From Paramesorhizobium deserti (GTDB lineage: Bacteria > Pseudomonadota > Alphaproteobacteria > Rhizobiales > Rhizobiaceae): DNA of 64,000 bases. Shown one piece after another: positions 1 through 8,212 of this stretch (positions are counted from its first letter, which is position 1; each line of letters opens with the position of its first letter). The position numbers and the translations under genes are program-made. Below the pieces are notes generated by a model. It was not told the DNA's origin. It saw only the letters and a list, made by a program, of their open reading frames with translations, and made no database searches. The stretch spans positions 1-64,000 of the forward strand of contig NZ_LNTU01000040.1 in assembly GCF_001558695.1 (NCBI RefSeq), in the 5' to 3' direction.

Positions 1-2
1 CC

Positions 3-251
3 CTGCTGACTGCGGTCTGGCCCCGCGACAGCCATTTTGCCAGGCAGTGCCTTGCCCGCCTTGACCGGGCCTATGTCGAGGCCCGCTATGCATACCGCTA
101 CGAAATCACCGGTGAAGAACTGGCCTGGCTCACCGAGCGTGTGAAGGTGCTGCAGGAGACCACCGCCGCGATCTGCGCTGCCCACCTCAATGGTCTCGAC
201 TGCGCGGGAATGGAGAAAGCCGAGCCGCGCCATGACCATCAGGAGACCTGA
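3..251 (+). CDS. C-terminal end of a probable HEPN-domain protein (partial)
   Basis: An open frame enters from the left edge and stops with TGA at 249-251, leaving about 82 residues. It has the pattern of the end of an HEPN-type protein: an Arg/Tyr-rich helix (AYVEARYAYRYEIT), then EELAWLTERVKVLQE, then a charged tail. HEPN proteins are all-helical and are often linked to a nucleotidyltransferase domain; some act as RNases or as toxins of MNT/HEPN pairs. The N-terminus and any catalytic R-x4-6-H motif lie outside the window, so neither activity nor partner can be judged. The assignment rests on recognising the tail pattern only. Confidence 0.45.
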   Translation: MLTAVWPRDSHFARQCLARLDRAYVEARYAYRYEITGEELAWLTERVKVLQETTAAICAAHLNGLDCAGMEKAEPRHDHQET

Positions 252-493
252 GCGTCAGTCACTGTCATGGATCAGAGTCCGAGCCCCCGCCTGGACGTCG
301 GCTATCTTTCCAACAAAATGTGAAACTCTGGCTGCCGTCCGCGGCACCTGAGCATTGCGCGGGTGCGTTGGCTTTCATCATGCTCGGCCGCCTCGATGCA
401 AATCGACTCGCGGCCCTATTTCGATAGGAACCGCTTAGCGCCCAATTCCGGACATTTCGGCCGCACGCGGAATCAACCGCGAGGCGGCCTTCT

Positions 494-1333
494 TCACACG
501 CGCAGAACCGCACAACCATAGGGTCCCAGAACCAGCCGGCCGTTCACCGGATCGCCCGAAAGGAGGTCCGTTCCAGCGGGAACAGAGCTCAATTCGACCG
601 GCCCCGCATCGCAATTCAGCAGGAAAAGCAACTTCCTGTCTTCCGCCCCCCTTAGGACGACCTCCACGGCAGACGGCAAGTCCGGCACCAGCGGCTGGAC
701 AACCGCGTCGAGGACATGGTCCACCAGACCTTCGACGAGGGACCCGGTCAGGGAGGTCCCGACGTAGCAGGCCCGGCCCTTGCCGACCTTCCGGCTCGTC
801 ACCGCAGCCCTGCCGCTCGCAAAGCGGTTCGACCAGTGCCCCAGAACCTCGACGTCGTCATCGAACACGAGAATCTCGTAAAGATGTGCGGCCTCGTGCT
901 CCTGGTTACCCAAGGTGAAACGATAGCGCCTTGATGCAGAACTGGACGGCAGGCGCTTTGCCGGGTTGTGAAGGCCGAACTCGGTTCCATGGAGGCCGAA
1001 CAACCCGTCAGCGCCGGGCTCCGTGACCCGGCCGAATTCCTCGACGCGCACGCCGCAGAGTTTCGACAGGCCCGGGCCGGGGGCAAGGTCGGTCGGGATG
1101 TGATTGTTCTCATCCCGCGTGCCGGTCATCGCCCCAACGACCAGAGTTCCGCCATTGCGGACGAAAGCCTCGACATTCGCGTTCCACGCCTGCTTCCACA
1201 TGACCCAATGCGGTACGTGGAGCACCTTGATCCTCGCAAGATCGTCCTCGGGATGGATGAAGCCGCAGGCGATACCCTTCGAGTAGCAGTAGCGATGGAG
1301 CAGCGGTCCATCCTCAAGCGGGCTCCGGCCATG
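494..1333 (-). pseudogene. Truncated GH42 beta-galactosidase (C-terminal part)
   Basis: About 275 residues match the C-terminal half of a family 42 beta-galactosidase: the trimerisation domain (HPEDDLARIKVLHVPHWVMW, then a NGGTLVVGAMTGTRDENNHI block) and the small beta domain at the end. Family members are about 650-700 residues, so the whole TIM-barrel catalytic half is gone. The homologous frame runs back from the stop at 494 past a GTG (1225) to position 1333, where it meets in frame the TGA that ends the vapC gene (1334-1336). No start or ribosome site fits at the break. This is a gene stump left by a deletion or insertion whose edge is the vapC stop, and it cannot encode a working glycosidase. 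Confidence 0.8.
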
Positions 1334-1750
1334 TCAGGGTACGGTGTCGATATCTGTCTGTCTGAACTCATCTGCCGTGGCCAGAATGGGTACGTTGTAA
1401 TATTTGGCGCATGCATAATGCAGGCAATCACCGAGATTGAGGCCCCGGCGGCCCACGCGATAGCGATGCGCGGCGGTAAGAGCGATCCGGGTTGTCGCGT
1501 CCGCGGGCGGCAGATCGCGGATTTCGATTCCGCGCTCTTCGAGGAACTCGATGACGATCGGTTCCACCTCCACTACGGCGAGGCCAAACTTGTCGGGGCG
1601 CGCAAGGCCGAGCACCGCCTCAAGCACGGCAACCGGGGAGGTAAAGGCGGCCTTCGCTGACGAGATCGCAGCGGAGACGCGCTCCGCTTCCGGCTCGTCG
1701 GAGAGAAGCGCGATGATGGCGCAGGCATCGACGAACATCAGCTTTCCCAC
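1334..1750 (-). CDS. vapC: VapC-type PIN-domain toxin (module 1)
   Basis: This 138-residue PIN-domain protein is predicted to be the RNase toxin of a type II toxin-antitoxin pair. The N-terminal FVDACAIIALL strand carries the first acidic active-site residue, and GLNLGDCLHYACAK carries the second acidic cluster before the ILATADEFR strand. Length and domain are complete. It overlaps the upstream antitoxin by 13 bp, as expected for coupled translation; an internal ATG at residue 5 would reduce the overlap. Its stop codon is directly abutted in frame by the beta-galactosidase stump, so transcription probably runs into that remnant. Confidence 0.88.
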   Translation of the reverse strand: MGKLMFVDACAIIALLSDEPEAERVSAAISSAKAAFTSPVAVLEAVLGLARPDKFGLAVVEVEPIVIEFLEERGIEIRDLPPADATTRIALTAAHRYRVGRRGLNLGDCLHYACAKYYNVPILATADEFRQTDIDTVP

Positions 1751-1980
1751 AGTTCGTCATAGGCTTCACGGGGAAGCGGCTGCCTGGCTGCCGCATCGAG
1801 TTTGACGCCATGTTGTTCGCGGAGCCGGGCAGCGGTCTCTAGTGGGGTCTCCTTGTGACGCCGACGTTCAATCGCCTCCTTCATGGCGATCACGATCGCA
1901 TCGGTAATGCTGACGCCGGCCATATGGGCGAACTTGCGCGTGAGCGCGTCCGCTTCCGGATTGTTGACGTTGATCGGCAT
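1738..1980 (-). CDS. vapB: VapB-type antitoxin (module 1)
   Basis: This 80-residue protein has an N-terminal ribbon-helix-helix-like segment (PINVNNPEADALTRKFAHMAGVSITDAIVIAMKEAI) and a charged C-terminal tail (DAAARQPLPREAYDELWES) of the kind that wraps the toxin. It resembles the Rv0623/PSK-type antitoxins usually paired with PIN toxins. ATG is preceded by GGAG six bases away. It is the first gene of the pair and should repress the operon, probably through the repeats just upstream. Confidence 0.85.
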   Translation of the reverse strand: MPINVNNPEADALTRKFAHMAGVSITDAIVIAMKEAIERRRHKETPLETAARLREQHGVKLDAAARQPLPREAYDELWES

Positions 1981-1990
1981 GGCTCACTCC

Positions 1991-2020
1991 ATGTAGATAA
2001 TCTCAGAAAATAATGTAGAT
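1991..2020 (-). promoter_or_regulatory. Direct repeats upstream of vapBC module 1
   Basis: The octamer ATGTAGAT occurs at 1991-1998 and again at 2013-2020, 22 bp apart start to start, which is about two helical turns. Both lie within 40 bp upstream of the vapB start. This fits a cooperative binding site for the antitoxin, but the assignment is inferred from position only. Confidence 0.4.
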
Positions 2021-2214
2021 CGCTTCGCCCATTTCTGCAAGGTTTCTTGCAACGAGGGGCGAGAAAGACCGCATGACCGAATGGGAAAGGCGCCGCGCGC
2101 GCCCCGTCTGCCATCGAAGCCTGGAACCATCACGCTGCTGTCAATCGGCTCGGAATGCGGACCCTGGATCGGCGTCCAAACGGGGGTCTGACGCGATCTC
2201 GATGATTTCCGCGA

Positions 2215-3205
2215 TCATGCTGCGCCGATCAGCCTTACCTGGAGAAGATCGATCTTGCCGCGCCCATAGATCTGGCGCTTCACCAGTTTCAGCTTCGTGA
2301 TCTGTCCTTCCGTCTGGCCGTTCGACCACGGCTCGATGATCGCAGCACGGACAGCGGCTTTGTCGCGCGCGATGCCGCTGGCGAAAGAGGCGATCAGGCT
2401 AACACTGACTTCGGCGATCCAGGGTTCGAAATCGGCGGCGATGATCACGGTATCCGCCTTGCTCAGATGATCGCGCGCCATGGTCATCGAGCGGGCAACC
2501 GTCCTGGCCGACGGAACCTTGCGCAACTGATCGGACGCTTGCTCCGCCCGCCGACGCCGCGTAGCCCATTCGGCGACGACGCGCAGAGCCCCCCGGAAGC
2601 CTCGCGCCTTCAACCGCCGCCAGAGTTCGGCACCGTTGCGGCAGCCCAAGGCCCATTGCTCGTCGAGAAAGGGAAGATGGGCGTCGAGTGAATTTTGCCG
2701 GACCCGGAACGCGTCGGTTCGCTCGCCGCGCACGATCTGGCGGACGAGCTTTCGGCTGTGGCCGATGCGACACACGATCTCCTTGATCGGGATGCCGCCC
2801 GCAGCGAGCTTCATGACGGCAGCGTTCGTCTCCTCACGCCGCAGAAAGCCTTCATACTGCAGCCTCTCCGTGCAGGTGAGCAGTTCCGGATCGACCTTGC
2901 CGGTCCCGATTGCAGTCCGGATCGCCCGCATCGACTTGCGTACGGCATCGAGGAACGCGGCGCTGGCATTTTCCATCAGGTGCCAGCGGTCGGCGACCTG
3001 GACCGCGTCCGACAGGGCTTTCGCTGTCGCTTCTCCGTACCCGCCGCCGCGATCGCGCGCCACGATCGTGATACCGGGATAATCGGCCAACCACGCCTCC
3101 ACCGTTGCAGTTTCCCGATCGGGCAAGAGTGTCACGATCCTGCGCCGTTCCACGTTCCAGGTCACATACGATGCTGCCGTAGCGGTGGTTGCGGCGGAAC
3201 GCCCA
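2215..3205 (-). pseudogene. ISL3-family transposase, 5'-truncated and frameshifted
   Basis: The reading frame ending at 2215 matches the DDE domain of ISL3-family transposases: LLPDRETATVEAWLA, VARDRGGGYGEATAKAL, QVADRWHLMENASAAFLDAV, and the usual tail NGQTEGQITKLKLVKRQIYG to RLIGAA. Upstream, the family sequence WAFRRNHRYGSIVCDLER continues in another frame. The break is a tandem duplication of CGTTCCA (3146-3152 and 3153-3159), adding 7 bp. The N-terminal zinc-finger and helix-turn-helix part is missing, because homology stops near 3205 at a junction with unrelated sequence. The copy is therefore dead. I saw no terminal inverted repeat at the left end. Confidence 0.85.
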
Positions 3206-3440
3206 AGCGTGTAGCCGAAGCCGTCATTGTCGCGTGCCAGATTACGGCTGGCGGCGCCCGACGACAGATCGCTGTCATACCACATGGCCTGCCTGCCCGT
3301 CGACATAGACGCCGCCGGCGCCGATGCATGTGAGGGTGCTGCCGATGCCATAGCCAGTGGTGTCGGCCTTGCCGCGGCCATGGGAGGAGGAGACGTCGGT
3401 GGAGACGGTGCGCAATCACGAGCTCATCGTAAACAGCACC
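3206..3440 (-). pseudogene. Autotransporter beta-barrel remnant
   Basis: Read on the minus strand this stretch gives TVSTDVSSSHGRGKADTTGY, then GIGSTLTCIGAGGVYVDGQA, then in a shifted frame MWYDSDLSSGAASRNLARDN and DGFGYTLG. These blocks follow the pattern of the outer-membrane barrel of type V autotransporters (ATGYGLGATLTWYG..GFYVDGQAQ..WYDSDLSS). One extra base after DGQA breaks the frame, and the ISL3 remnant cuts the rest off at about 3205. It is a decayed fragment of a large surface protein gene. Confidence 0.6.
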
Positions 3441-3473
3441 AATGAATTGGGGCTAGCAAGCGCATCTCCCTAT

Positions 3474-3500
3474 ATTGTATGACATAGTACCAACATTCTG
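3474..3500. promoter_or_regulatory. Putative operator upstream of the first GntR gene
   Basis: The block ATTGTATGA (3474-3482) lies 34 bp before the regulator's start, inside an imperfect dyad (TTGTA..TACCAA). The same nonamer occurs inverted at 4248-4256 in front of the TRAP genes. FCD-type GntR regulators commonly bind short palindromes near their own gene and their targets, so this is a plausible autoregulatory site. Confidence 0.4.
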
Positions 3501-3515
3501 ATGTTAGGGAGCGAG

Positions 3516-4217
3516 ATGAGACGAAGACGCGACAGTTTGGCAAGCGTTGTGGCGAAAGATATCGCCCAACGCATCGACACAGGTGAATATGCGGTGGGAG
3601 CCAGAATTCCCATCGAGACGGAGTTTTGTGAGATCTACAATGTCAGCAGGACAGTCGTTCGGGAAGCGATCGCCTATCTTCGTTCCGAAGGGCTGGTCGA
3701 TTCTCGCCAGGGAATTGGGGCCTTCGTTACCGGCCGGGGAAACGTCACCCTGAAGATACCGCCTGAAGCCGCGGAAGAGCTGTCTGAAATCATCGACATT
3801 CTTGAGCTGCGGATCGGCGTCGAAGTCGAATCTGCAGGTCTCGCGGCGCAACGTGCGAACCGAGACGAATTAGATAAGATACTGGAGAACCTTGAGAAAA
3901 CGGCGGACCCGGATGCTTTCAACCAGAATCCGCGCCAGCTTGATTTCAATTTTCACAAGGCGATCGCCCTCGCCTCGGGCAACGCATACATGCCCCGTTT
4001 CATGGATTTCGTCGGGCCGGTGATCATTCCACGTAGCCAGTTAATCCACTCTACCGTGCCGAAGATCACCCGGGAGTATCTTGCCAAGATGACGGACGAG
4101 CACCGGCGCATCGCTGTCGCAATCAAGCGGAAGGACGTGCTCGGCGCGCGCGAAGCGATGCGCTTCCATCTCGCCGGGAGCCTGGAGCGCTATCGGGAAC
4201 TTCAGCCCGAAAAGTGA
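3516..4217 (+). CDS. GntR-family regulator, FCD (FadR) type
   Basis: This 233-residue protein has an N-terminal winged helix (residues ~5-70: VVAKDIAQRIDTGEYAVGAR, then VSRTVVREAIAYLRSEGLVD) and a C-terminal FCD ligand domain (ILELRIGVEVESAGLAA..., FHKAIALASGN, EHRRIAVAIKRKD, AMRFHLAGSLERY). The FCD domain usually binds a metal and a small organic acid. ATG 3516 is preferred over 3501 because AGGGAG lies just before it. The gene directly precedes a TRAP importer for an acidic substrate, which it very likely represses. It is related to the second GntR of the cluster, with the same VSRTVVREAIAHLR-type recognition helix. Confidence 0.9.
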   Translation: MRRRRDSLASVVAKDIAQRIDTGEYAVGARIPIETEFCEIYNVSRTVVREAIAYLRSEGLVDSRQGIGAFVTGRGNVTLKIPPEAAEELSEIIDILELRIGVEVESAGLAAQRANRDELDKILENLEKTADPDAFNQNPRQLDFNFHKAIALASGNAYMPRFMDFVGPVIIPRSQLIHSTVPKITREYLAKMTDEHRRIAVAIKRKDVLGAREAMRFHLAGSLERYRELQPEK

Positions 4218-4237
4218 GCCATGGCTGAAATTGTCTG

Positions 4238-4266
4238 TTGACAGTCATCATACAATTGAAATAGTG
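4238..4266 (+). promoter_or_regulatory. Promoter/operator region of the TRAP operon
   Basis: TTGACA (4238-4243) is a perfect -35 hexamer; the -10 at 17 bp spacing (ATAGTG) is poor. The inverted copy TCATACAAT (4248-4256) of the nonamer upstream of the GntR gene lies inside the spacer, where a bound repressor would block RNA polymerase. Confidence 0.45.
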
Positions 4267-4422
4267 AACTCCTGTCGAATGGGAGTGAGGTCTTGGGAGC
4301 CTTCGGCGCCAGCTGGAGGAAACCCGACTTTTTTCAACGGCGCCAACACAGGCTCCGATACAAGGGAAGGCCCATAACCTATCGAGCTGGAAATTTGGCA
4401 CTCAATGCCAATGGGAGGAGCG

Positions 4423-4998
4423 ATGGGACATCTAAGGAGTTTTTATCTGAGGTTGCTGGAGTACGTGGTTATCACCAGCATCCTCACAATCCTGCTTCTT
4501 ATCTTTGCGAATGTTTTCCTGCGCTATGCATTCAACTCGGGCATATTTCTGGCCGAGGGCATCGCGCGATTGCTGTTCGTATGGATGACCTTCATAGGCG
4601 CGCTTCTCGTTCTGTATGATCGAGGGCATATCGGCGTCGACATGGCGGTTCGCAGGTTACCTTTGCAGCTGCGCCGCGTGTGCTTCGTGCTGACCCACGG
4701 GATCATGATCTATGCCACGTGGCTGCTGCTAAAAGGCAGCTGGGCGCAAGCCCTCATCAATCTTCATGTCGTTTCAACAGAAACGCGGCTTCCGATTGCC
4801 CTGCTCTATCTGGCTGGCGTGGCGTTTGCTGCCGCAAGCGGTCTTTTCCTGGTTTGCCAGCTTCTCCTGATGCTCACGGGCAAGCTCACCGATGAGGAAC
4901 TCGTTGTGAGCGTCGGAGAGGACGAAGCCGAGGCGGATCGGATGGCGTCCGAACTTCATCGAGATGAGCTCGCCAATGCCAGGGGTGGGTTCAAATGA
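4423..4998 (+). CDS. dctQ: TRAP transporter small permease (DctQ type)
   Basis: This 191-residue membrane protein has four hydrophobic segments (LEYVVITSILTILLLIFANV, LLFVWMTFIGALLVLYD, CFVLTHGIMIYATWLLL, and LLYLAGVAFAAASGLFLVCQ). It carries the DctQ-type loop with RGHIGVD after the second segment. It forms the small subunit of a tripartite TRAP importer. Several in-frame starts exist (4405, 4411, 4423); 4423 was chosen because GGGAGGAG immediately precedes it, although the spacing is short. It overlaps dctM by four bases (ATGA), showing translational coupling. The C-terminal tail is charged and cytoplasmic. Confidence 0.88.
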   Translation: MGHLRSFYLRLLEYVVITSILTILLLIFANVFLRYAFNSGIFLAEGIARLLFVWMTFIGALLVLYDRGHIGVDMAVRRLPLQLRRVCFVLTHGIMIYATWLLLKGSWAQALINLHVVSTETRLPIALLYLAGVAFAAASGLFLVCQLLLMLTGKLTDEELVVSVGEDEAEADRMASELHRDELANARGGFK

Positions 4999-6275
4999 CG
5001 ATCGCGATCTTCACCGGAACGCTGCTCCTCGCAATCGCCATCGGTGCGCCCATTGCCTACGCGCTTATCATCACGGGCGCCGCACTCATGTGGCAGCAAG
5101 GGCTATTCGACGGCCAGATTCTGGCGCAGAACATCCTCAACTCAGTTGACAGTTTTGCGATGATTGCGGTCCCGCTGTTCATTCTGGCGGGAGAAGTCAT
5201 GAATGCCGGAGGGCTTTCCCGCCGCATCATTGCCCTGGCTAAGGCTCTCGTAGGTCACAGGCGGGGAGGATTGGGTTATGTGGCAATCTTCGCGGGCGTG
5301 CTGCTCTCGAGTCTCTCTGGCTCCGCTCTCGCTGATGCGGCATCTCTCTCCGCCCTCCTTCTGCCGATGATGGTTGCGGCCGGGCACGACAAGGCGCGCG
5401 CCGGCGGTCTCATAGCCTCATCCTCCATAATCGGCCCGATTATCCCCCCGAGCATCGGATTCATTGTATTCGGTGTCGCCACGAACCTGTCCATCAGCAA
5501 GCTTTTCCTGGCCGGAATTGCCCCCGGTCTGATGATAGCTGCGGCACTCGCCGCGACATGGTTCTTTGTAGCAAGACGGGAAGACGTCGAAGCAGCTCCG
5601 AAAGCAACGGCAGGCGAGCGCCTTTCGGCATTCATCGACAGCCTGTGGGCCCTGATGCTGCCGATCATCATCGTCGTGGGGCTGCGTTTCGGTGTTGTCA
5701 CACCGACCGAAGCCGCGGCGCTAGCAGCTGCCTATTCGTTGTTCGTAGCGCTTTTTGTCTATCGCGAACTCAAGATCTCGGATCTTCCTGACCTCGCGCT
5801 CCGCGCCGGTAAAGTAGCTGCGGGGGTGATGTTTCTGGTAGGGGCCGCGGCCATACCAGCGTGGATGATCACCATCGCCGACATTCCTGGCCAGATCGTG
5901 GATATGATCGGTCCGTTCATGGACCATCCGAGACTGCTCGTCCTCGTTCTGATGCTTGTCATCATCGTCGTGGGCACGGCTATGGATCTTACGCCAACGA
6001 TCCTTCTTCTCGGACCGATCCTTGTGCCGGTTGTCGTTCAAGCGGGTGTGGATCCGATCTACTTCGGCGTTCTGTTCATGATTAACGGCGCAATCGGACT
6101 CATTACGCCGCCCGTGGGAACCGTGCTGAACGTGGTCTGCTCCGTTGGCGGCATGAAATATGAGGCGCTGCTAAAAGGCACGTGGCCTTTCTTCCTGGCG
6201 CAGCTGCTGGTGCTTTTTCTTCTGGTTGTGTTTCCGGAACTGGTCACAGAGCCAGCTCGCTGGATCGCGCACTGA
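4995..6275 (+). CDS. dctM: TRAP transporter large permease (DctM type)
   Basis: This 426-residue protein has about twelve hydrophobic segments and the family signatures AMIAVPLFILAGEVMNAGGL, LSGSALADAASLSALLLPMM, ASSSIIGPIIPPSIGFIVFG, and near the end NGAIGLITPPVGTVLNVVCS. DctM is the transport channel and uses the sodium or proton gradient. Length is normal and no break is visible. It is coupled to dctQ by an ATGA overlap and followed 46 bp later by the binding protein. Confidence 0.95.
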   Translation: MTIAIFTGTLLLAIAIGAPIAYALIITGAALMWQQGLFDGQILAQNILNSVDSFAMIAVPLFILAGEVMNAGGLSRRIIALAKALVGHRRGGLGYVAIFAGVLLSSLSGSALADAASLSALLLPMMVAAGHDKARAGGLIASSSIIGPIIPPSIGFIVFGVATNLSISKLFLAGIAPGLMIAAALAATWFFVARREDVEAAPKATAGERLSAFIDSLWALMLPIIIVVGLRFGVVTPTEAAALAAAYSLFVALFVYRELKISDLPDLALRAGKVAAGVMFLVGAAAIPAWMITIADIPGQIVDMIGPFMDHPRLLVLVLMLVIIVVGTAMDLTPTILLLGPILVPVVVQAGVDPIYFGVLFMINGAIGLITPPVGTVLNVVCSVGGMKYEALLKGTWPFFLAQLLVLFLLVVFPELVTEPARWIAH

Positions 6276-6321
6276 CCGAGTCACGAAGCCTTCAACTTTA
6301 ACCAAACAAAAGGGGAGTAAA

Positions 6322-7320
6322 ATGAAACGACTTGTTGGAATGGCCATGGCCCTCGCGCTGCTGGTCGGCGGCGCCGAGGCACAGGAATACCAAAATCGCA
6401 CGATCAAGTTTGCGGCAACCGGGCAGGAAGGCACGCCTCCTGTTCTGGGAATGCATATCTTCGCCGAGAAGCTGGCCGAACGCAGCGGTGGCAAGCTCAA
6501 CACGCGCGTCTTCTCGAATGGTGTGTTGGGAGGTGACGTGCAGGTGCTCTCATCACTTCAGGGCGGTGTCGTGGAAATGATGGTCTGGAATGCCGGCAAC
6601 ATGATCGCCCAGGAGAAGGACTTCGGGATATTCGACCTTCCCTTCATCTATCAGGATGCGGACGTCATGGACCGCCTACTCGATGGCGAGGTCGGCAAGT
6701 CGCTGACCGACAAGCTGCCTGCCCACGGCGTTATCGGGCTCGCCTTCTGGGAGCAGGGCTTCCGCCTCCTCTCGAACAACCGGCGCGAGGTCCACAATCT
6801 CTCTGACATATCTGGTCTGAAGATCCGGGTGCAGCAGAATCCCTTGCTGGCGGACATGTGGGCGGCTTTAGGAGCAAACCCGACGCCGCTGGCCATCACC
6901 GAGCTCTACACTGCACTCGAGACCGGAGCAGTTGACGGTCAGGAAACCACCGCACCTTTCATGCTCGGCTCGAAATACTATGAGGTGCAAAAATATATCA
7001 CTGTTACGCGACACAACTACAATCCTCAGATCGTCCTGATCGGGAAACCGTTCTGGGATCAGCTTAATGACGACGAAAAGGCCTTGATCATCGAAGTCGC
7101 GCGTGAGACCGCCATCGAGCAGCGCAAGATCTCGCGCGAGGCACAAACCACGGCACTCGACAAGATACGCGCCGCTGGCAATGTCGTCACCGATCTGGAC
7201 CCGGCCGCCCTGGCCGAGATGCAGAAGGCCGTTGAGCCAGTCATCGAAAAATACGCCAAAACCTTCGATCCGGAACTCACCAAGACTGTTTTCGAGGCAG
7301 TTGGCTTCTCCCTTAACTGA
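6322..7320 (+). CDS. dctP: TRAP transporter solute-binding protein (DctP type)
   Basis: This 332-residue periplasmic protein starts with a signal peptide (MKRLVGMAMALALLVGGAEA, likely cut after AEA). It has the DctP fold with GLKIRVQQNP, which contains the conserved Arg that holds the ligand carboxylate, and LAITELYTALETGAVDGQE. The ligand is therefore an organic acid. Neighbouring aldolases and KdgD suggest a sugar acid or a derivative. ATG 6322 follows AAGGGGAG. A stem-loop directly after the stop may stabilise this part of the message, as binding protein is needed in excess. Confidence 0.93.
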   Translation: MKRLVGMAMALALLVGGAEAQEYQNRTIKFAATGQEGTPPVLGMHIFAEKLAERSGGKLNTRVFSNGVLGGDVQVLSSLQGGVVEMMVWNAGNMIAQEKDFGIFDLPFIYQDADVMDRLLDGEVGKSLTDKLPAHGVIGLAFWEQGFRLLSNNRREVHNLSDISGLKIRVQQNPLLADMWAALGANPTPLAITELYTALETGAVDGQETTAPFMLGSKYYEVQKYITVTRHNYNPQIVLIGKPFWDQLNDDEKALIIEVARETAIEQRKISREAQTTALDKIRAAGNVVTDLDPAALAEMQKAVEPVIEKYAKTFDPELTKTVFEAVGFSLN

Positions 7321-7327
7321 AAAATCA

Positions 7328-7356
7328 AGCCGCACACGGCACGCCCGTGTGCGGCT
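7328..7356 (+). terminator. Strong stem-loop after dctP
   Basis: A perfect 12-bp inverted repeat, AGCCGCACACGG (7328-7339) and CCGTGTGCGGCT (7345-7356), encloses a five-base loop. No T-run follows, so it is more likely an mRNA-stabilising or attenuating hairpin between dctP and the downstream enzyme genes than a full intrinsic terminator. Confidence 0.6.
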
Positions 7357-7377
7357 CCAACCTGACCGGATTTGCTC

Positions 7378-8208
7378 ATGAAGATCTCCTTTGCCCAATT
7401 CTCCCCTGTTCACGGGGGCACCGCCGCCACAACACGCCTTGTCGCGCAAAAGGTCCGCGAAGCGGCTATAGACGGAGCGCAGCTTATTGCGTTTCCCGAG
7501 TGCTTCCTGACTGGCGGCTCTTTCGACGATCGCGAAAGCCTGCTGAATGCGGCCGTCAATATCGAGCGCGGCGATCTGGAGCCGATCATCGCCGCCGCAC
7601 GTGAGACAGGAATATTGGTCGTGGTGGGCTTCTATCAGGCCAAAGGCGACCAAGCGCTCAATACGGCAGCTGTCATCGGCCCTGAAGGCATAATCGGACT
7701 GCATCATAAGATGCACCTGCCCTTCATGATCGGCGACCGGTTCGCGGAAATCCCCGATGTCAAAGGGCCTTCGGTATTCGATACGCCCATCGGAAGGATC
7801 GGCGTCGCAATTTGTTACGAAATCCGGTTCCCCGAAGTTGCGCGGACACTGGCGCTGGAAGGGGCCGAACTTATCGTTCTTCCGGCAGCGTGGCCTGAGG
7901 CGGCACGCATCCTGCCGGATCTGTTCACGACAGTGAGGGCTGCGGAGAACTTCGTGTTCCTGCTGGCGGTGAACCGCAATGACATAGACCAGGGGATGGC
8001 CTTCATGGGATCCAGTCATGTCATCGGACCGGACGGGCGCGAAATCATCAATGCCGGCATGAAGGATGGCATTTTCTCGGTCGACATAGATATCGATAGT
8101 GCTCGCGTTAAGTCGATCATCCGGGAGCCTGGCGTTTACGAGGTACATCCGTTCCGAGACAGGAGGCCGCAGGACTACCGGATCTGCGCGATGCCCAGTG
8201 CGGTCTGA
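7378..8208 (+). CDS. Carbon-nitrogen hydrolase (nitrilase superfamily amidase)
   Basis: This 276-residue enzyme has the superfamily triad: Glu41 in AFPECFLTGG, Lys111 in HHKMHLPF, and Cys146 in GVAICYEIRFPE. The short length and CYEIRFPE motif place it with amidases, omega-amidase and carbamoyl hydrolases rather than true nitrilases. It should release ammonia from an amide through a cysteine thioester. It is cytoplasmic, with no signal peptide. It lies in the same direction between a TRAP importer and an aldolase, so its substrate is probably the imported compound or an intermediate. ATG 7378 was chosen because the upstream TTG has no ribosome site. Confidence 0.9.
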   Translation: MKISFAQFSPVHGGTAATTRLVAQKVREAAIDGAQLIAFPECFLTGGSFDDRESLLNAAVNIERGDLEPIIAAARETGILVVVGFYQAKGDQALNTAAVIGPEGIIGLHHKMHLPFMIGDRFAEIPDVKGPSVFDTPIGRIGVAICYEIRFPEVARTLALEGAELIVLPAAWPEAARILPDLFTTVRAAENFVFLLAVNRNDIDQGMAFMGSSHVIGPDGREIINAGMKDGIFSVDIDIDSARVKSIIREPGVYEVHPFRDRRPQDYRICAMPSAV

Positions 8209-8212
8209 TGCA

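Noticed and set aside
265-519. 84-residue minus-strand frame near the left edge
   Set aside because: It overlaps the end of the beta-galactosidase stump, has no ribosome site and shows Arg/Ser-rich shadow composition.
2215-3381. A functional 388-residue ISL3 transposase
   Set aside because: Its first ~75 residues are not transposase but autotransporter and frameshifted sequence; the N-terminal DNA-binding part is missing.
7328-7356. Rho-independent terminator ending the TRAP operon
   Set aside because: The stem is perfect but no T-run follows, and the next gene starts 22 bp later on the same strand. I keep it as a hairpin of uncertain role.
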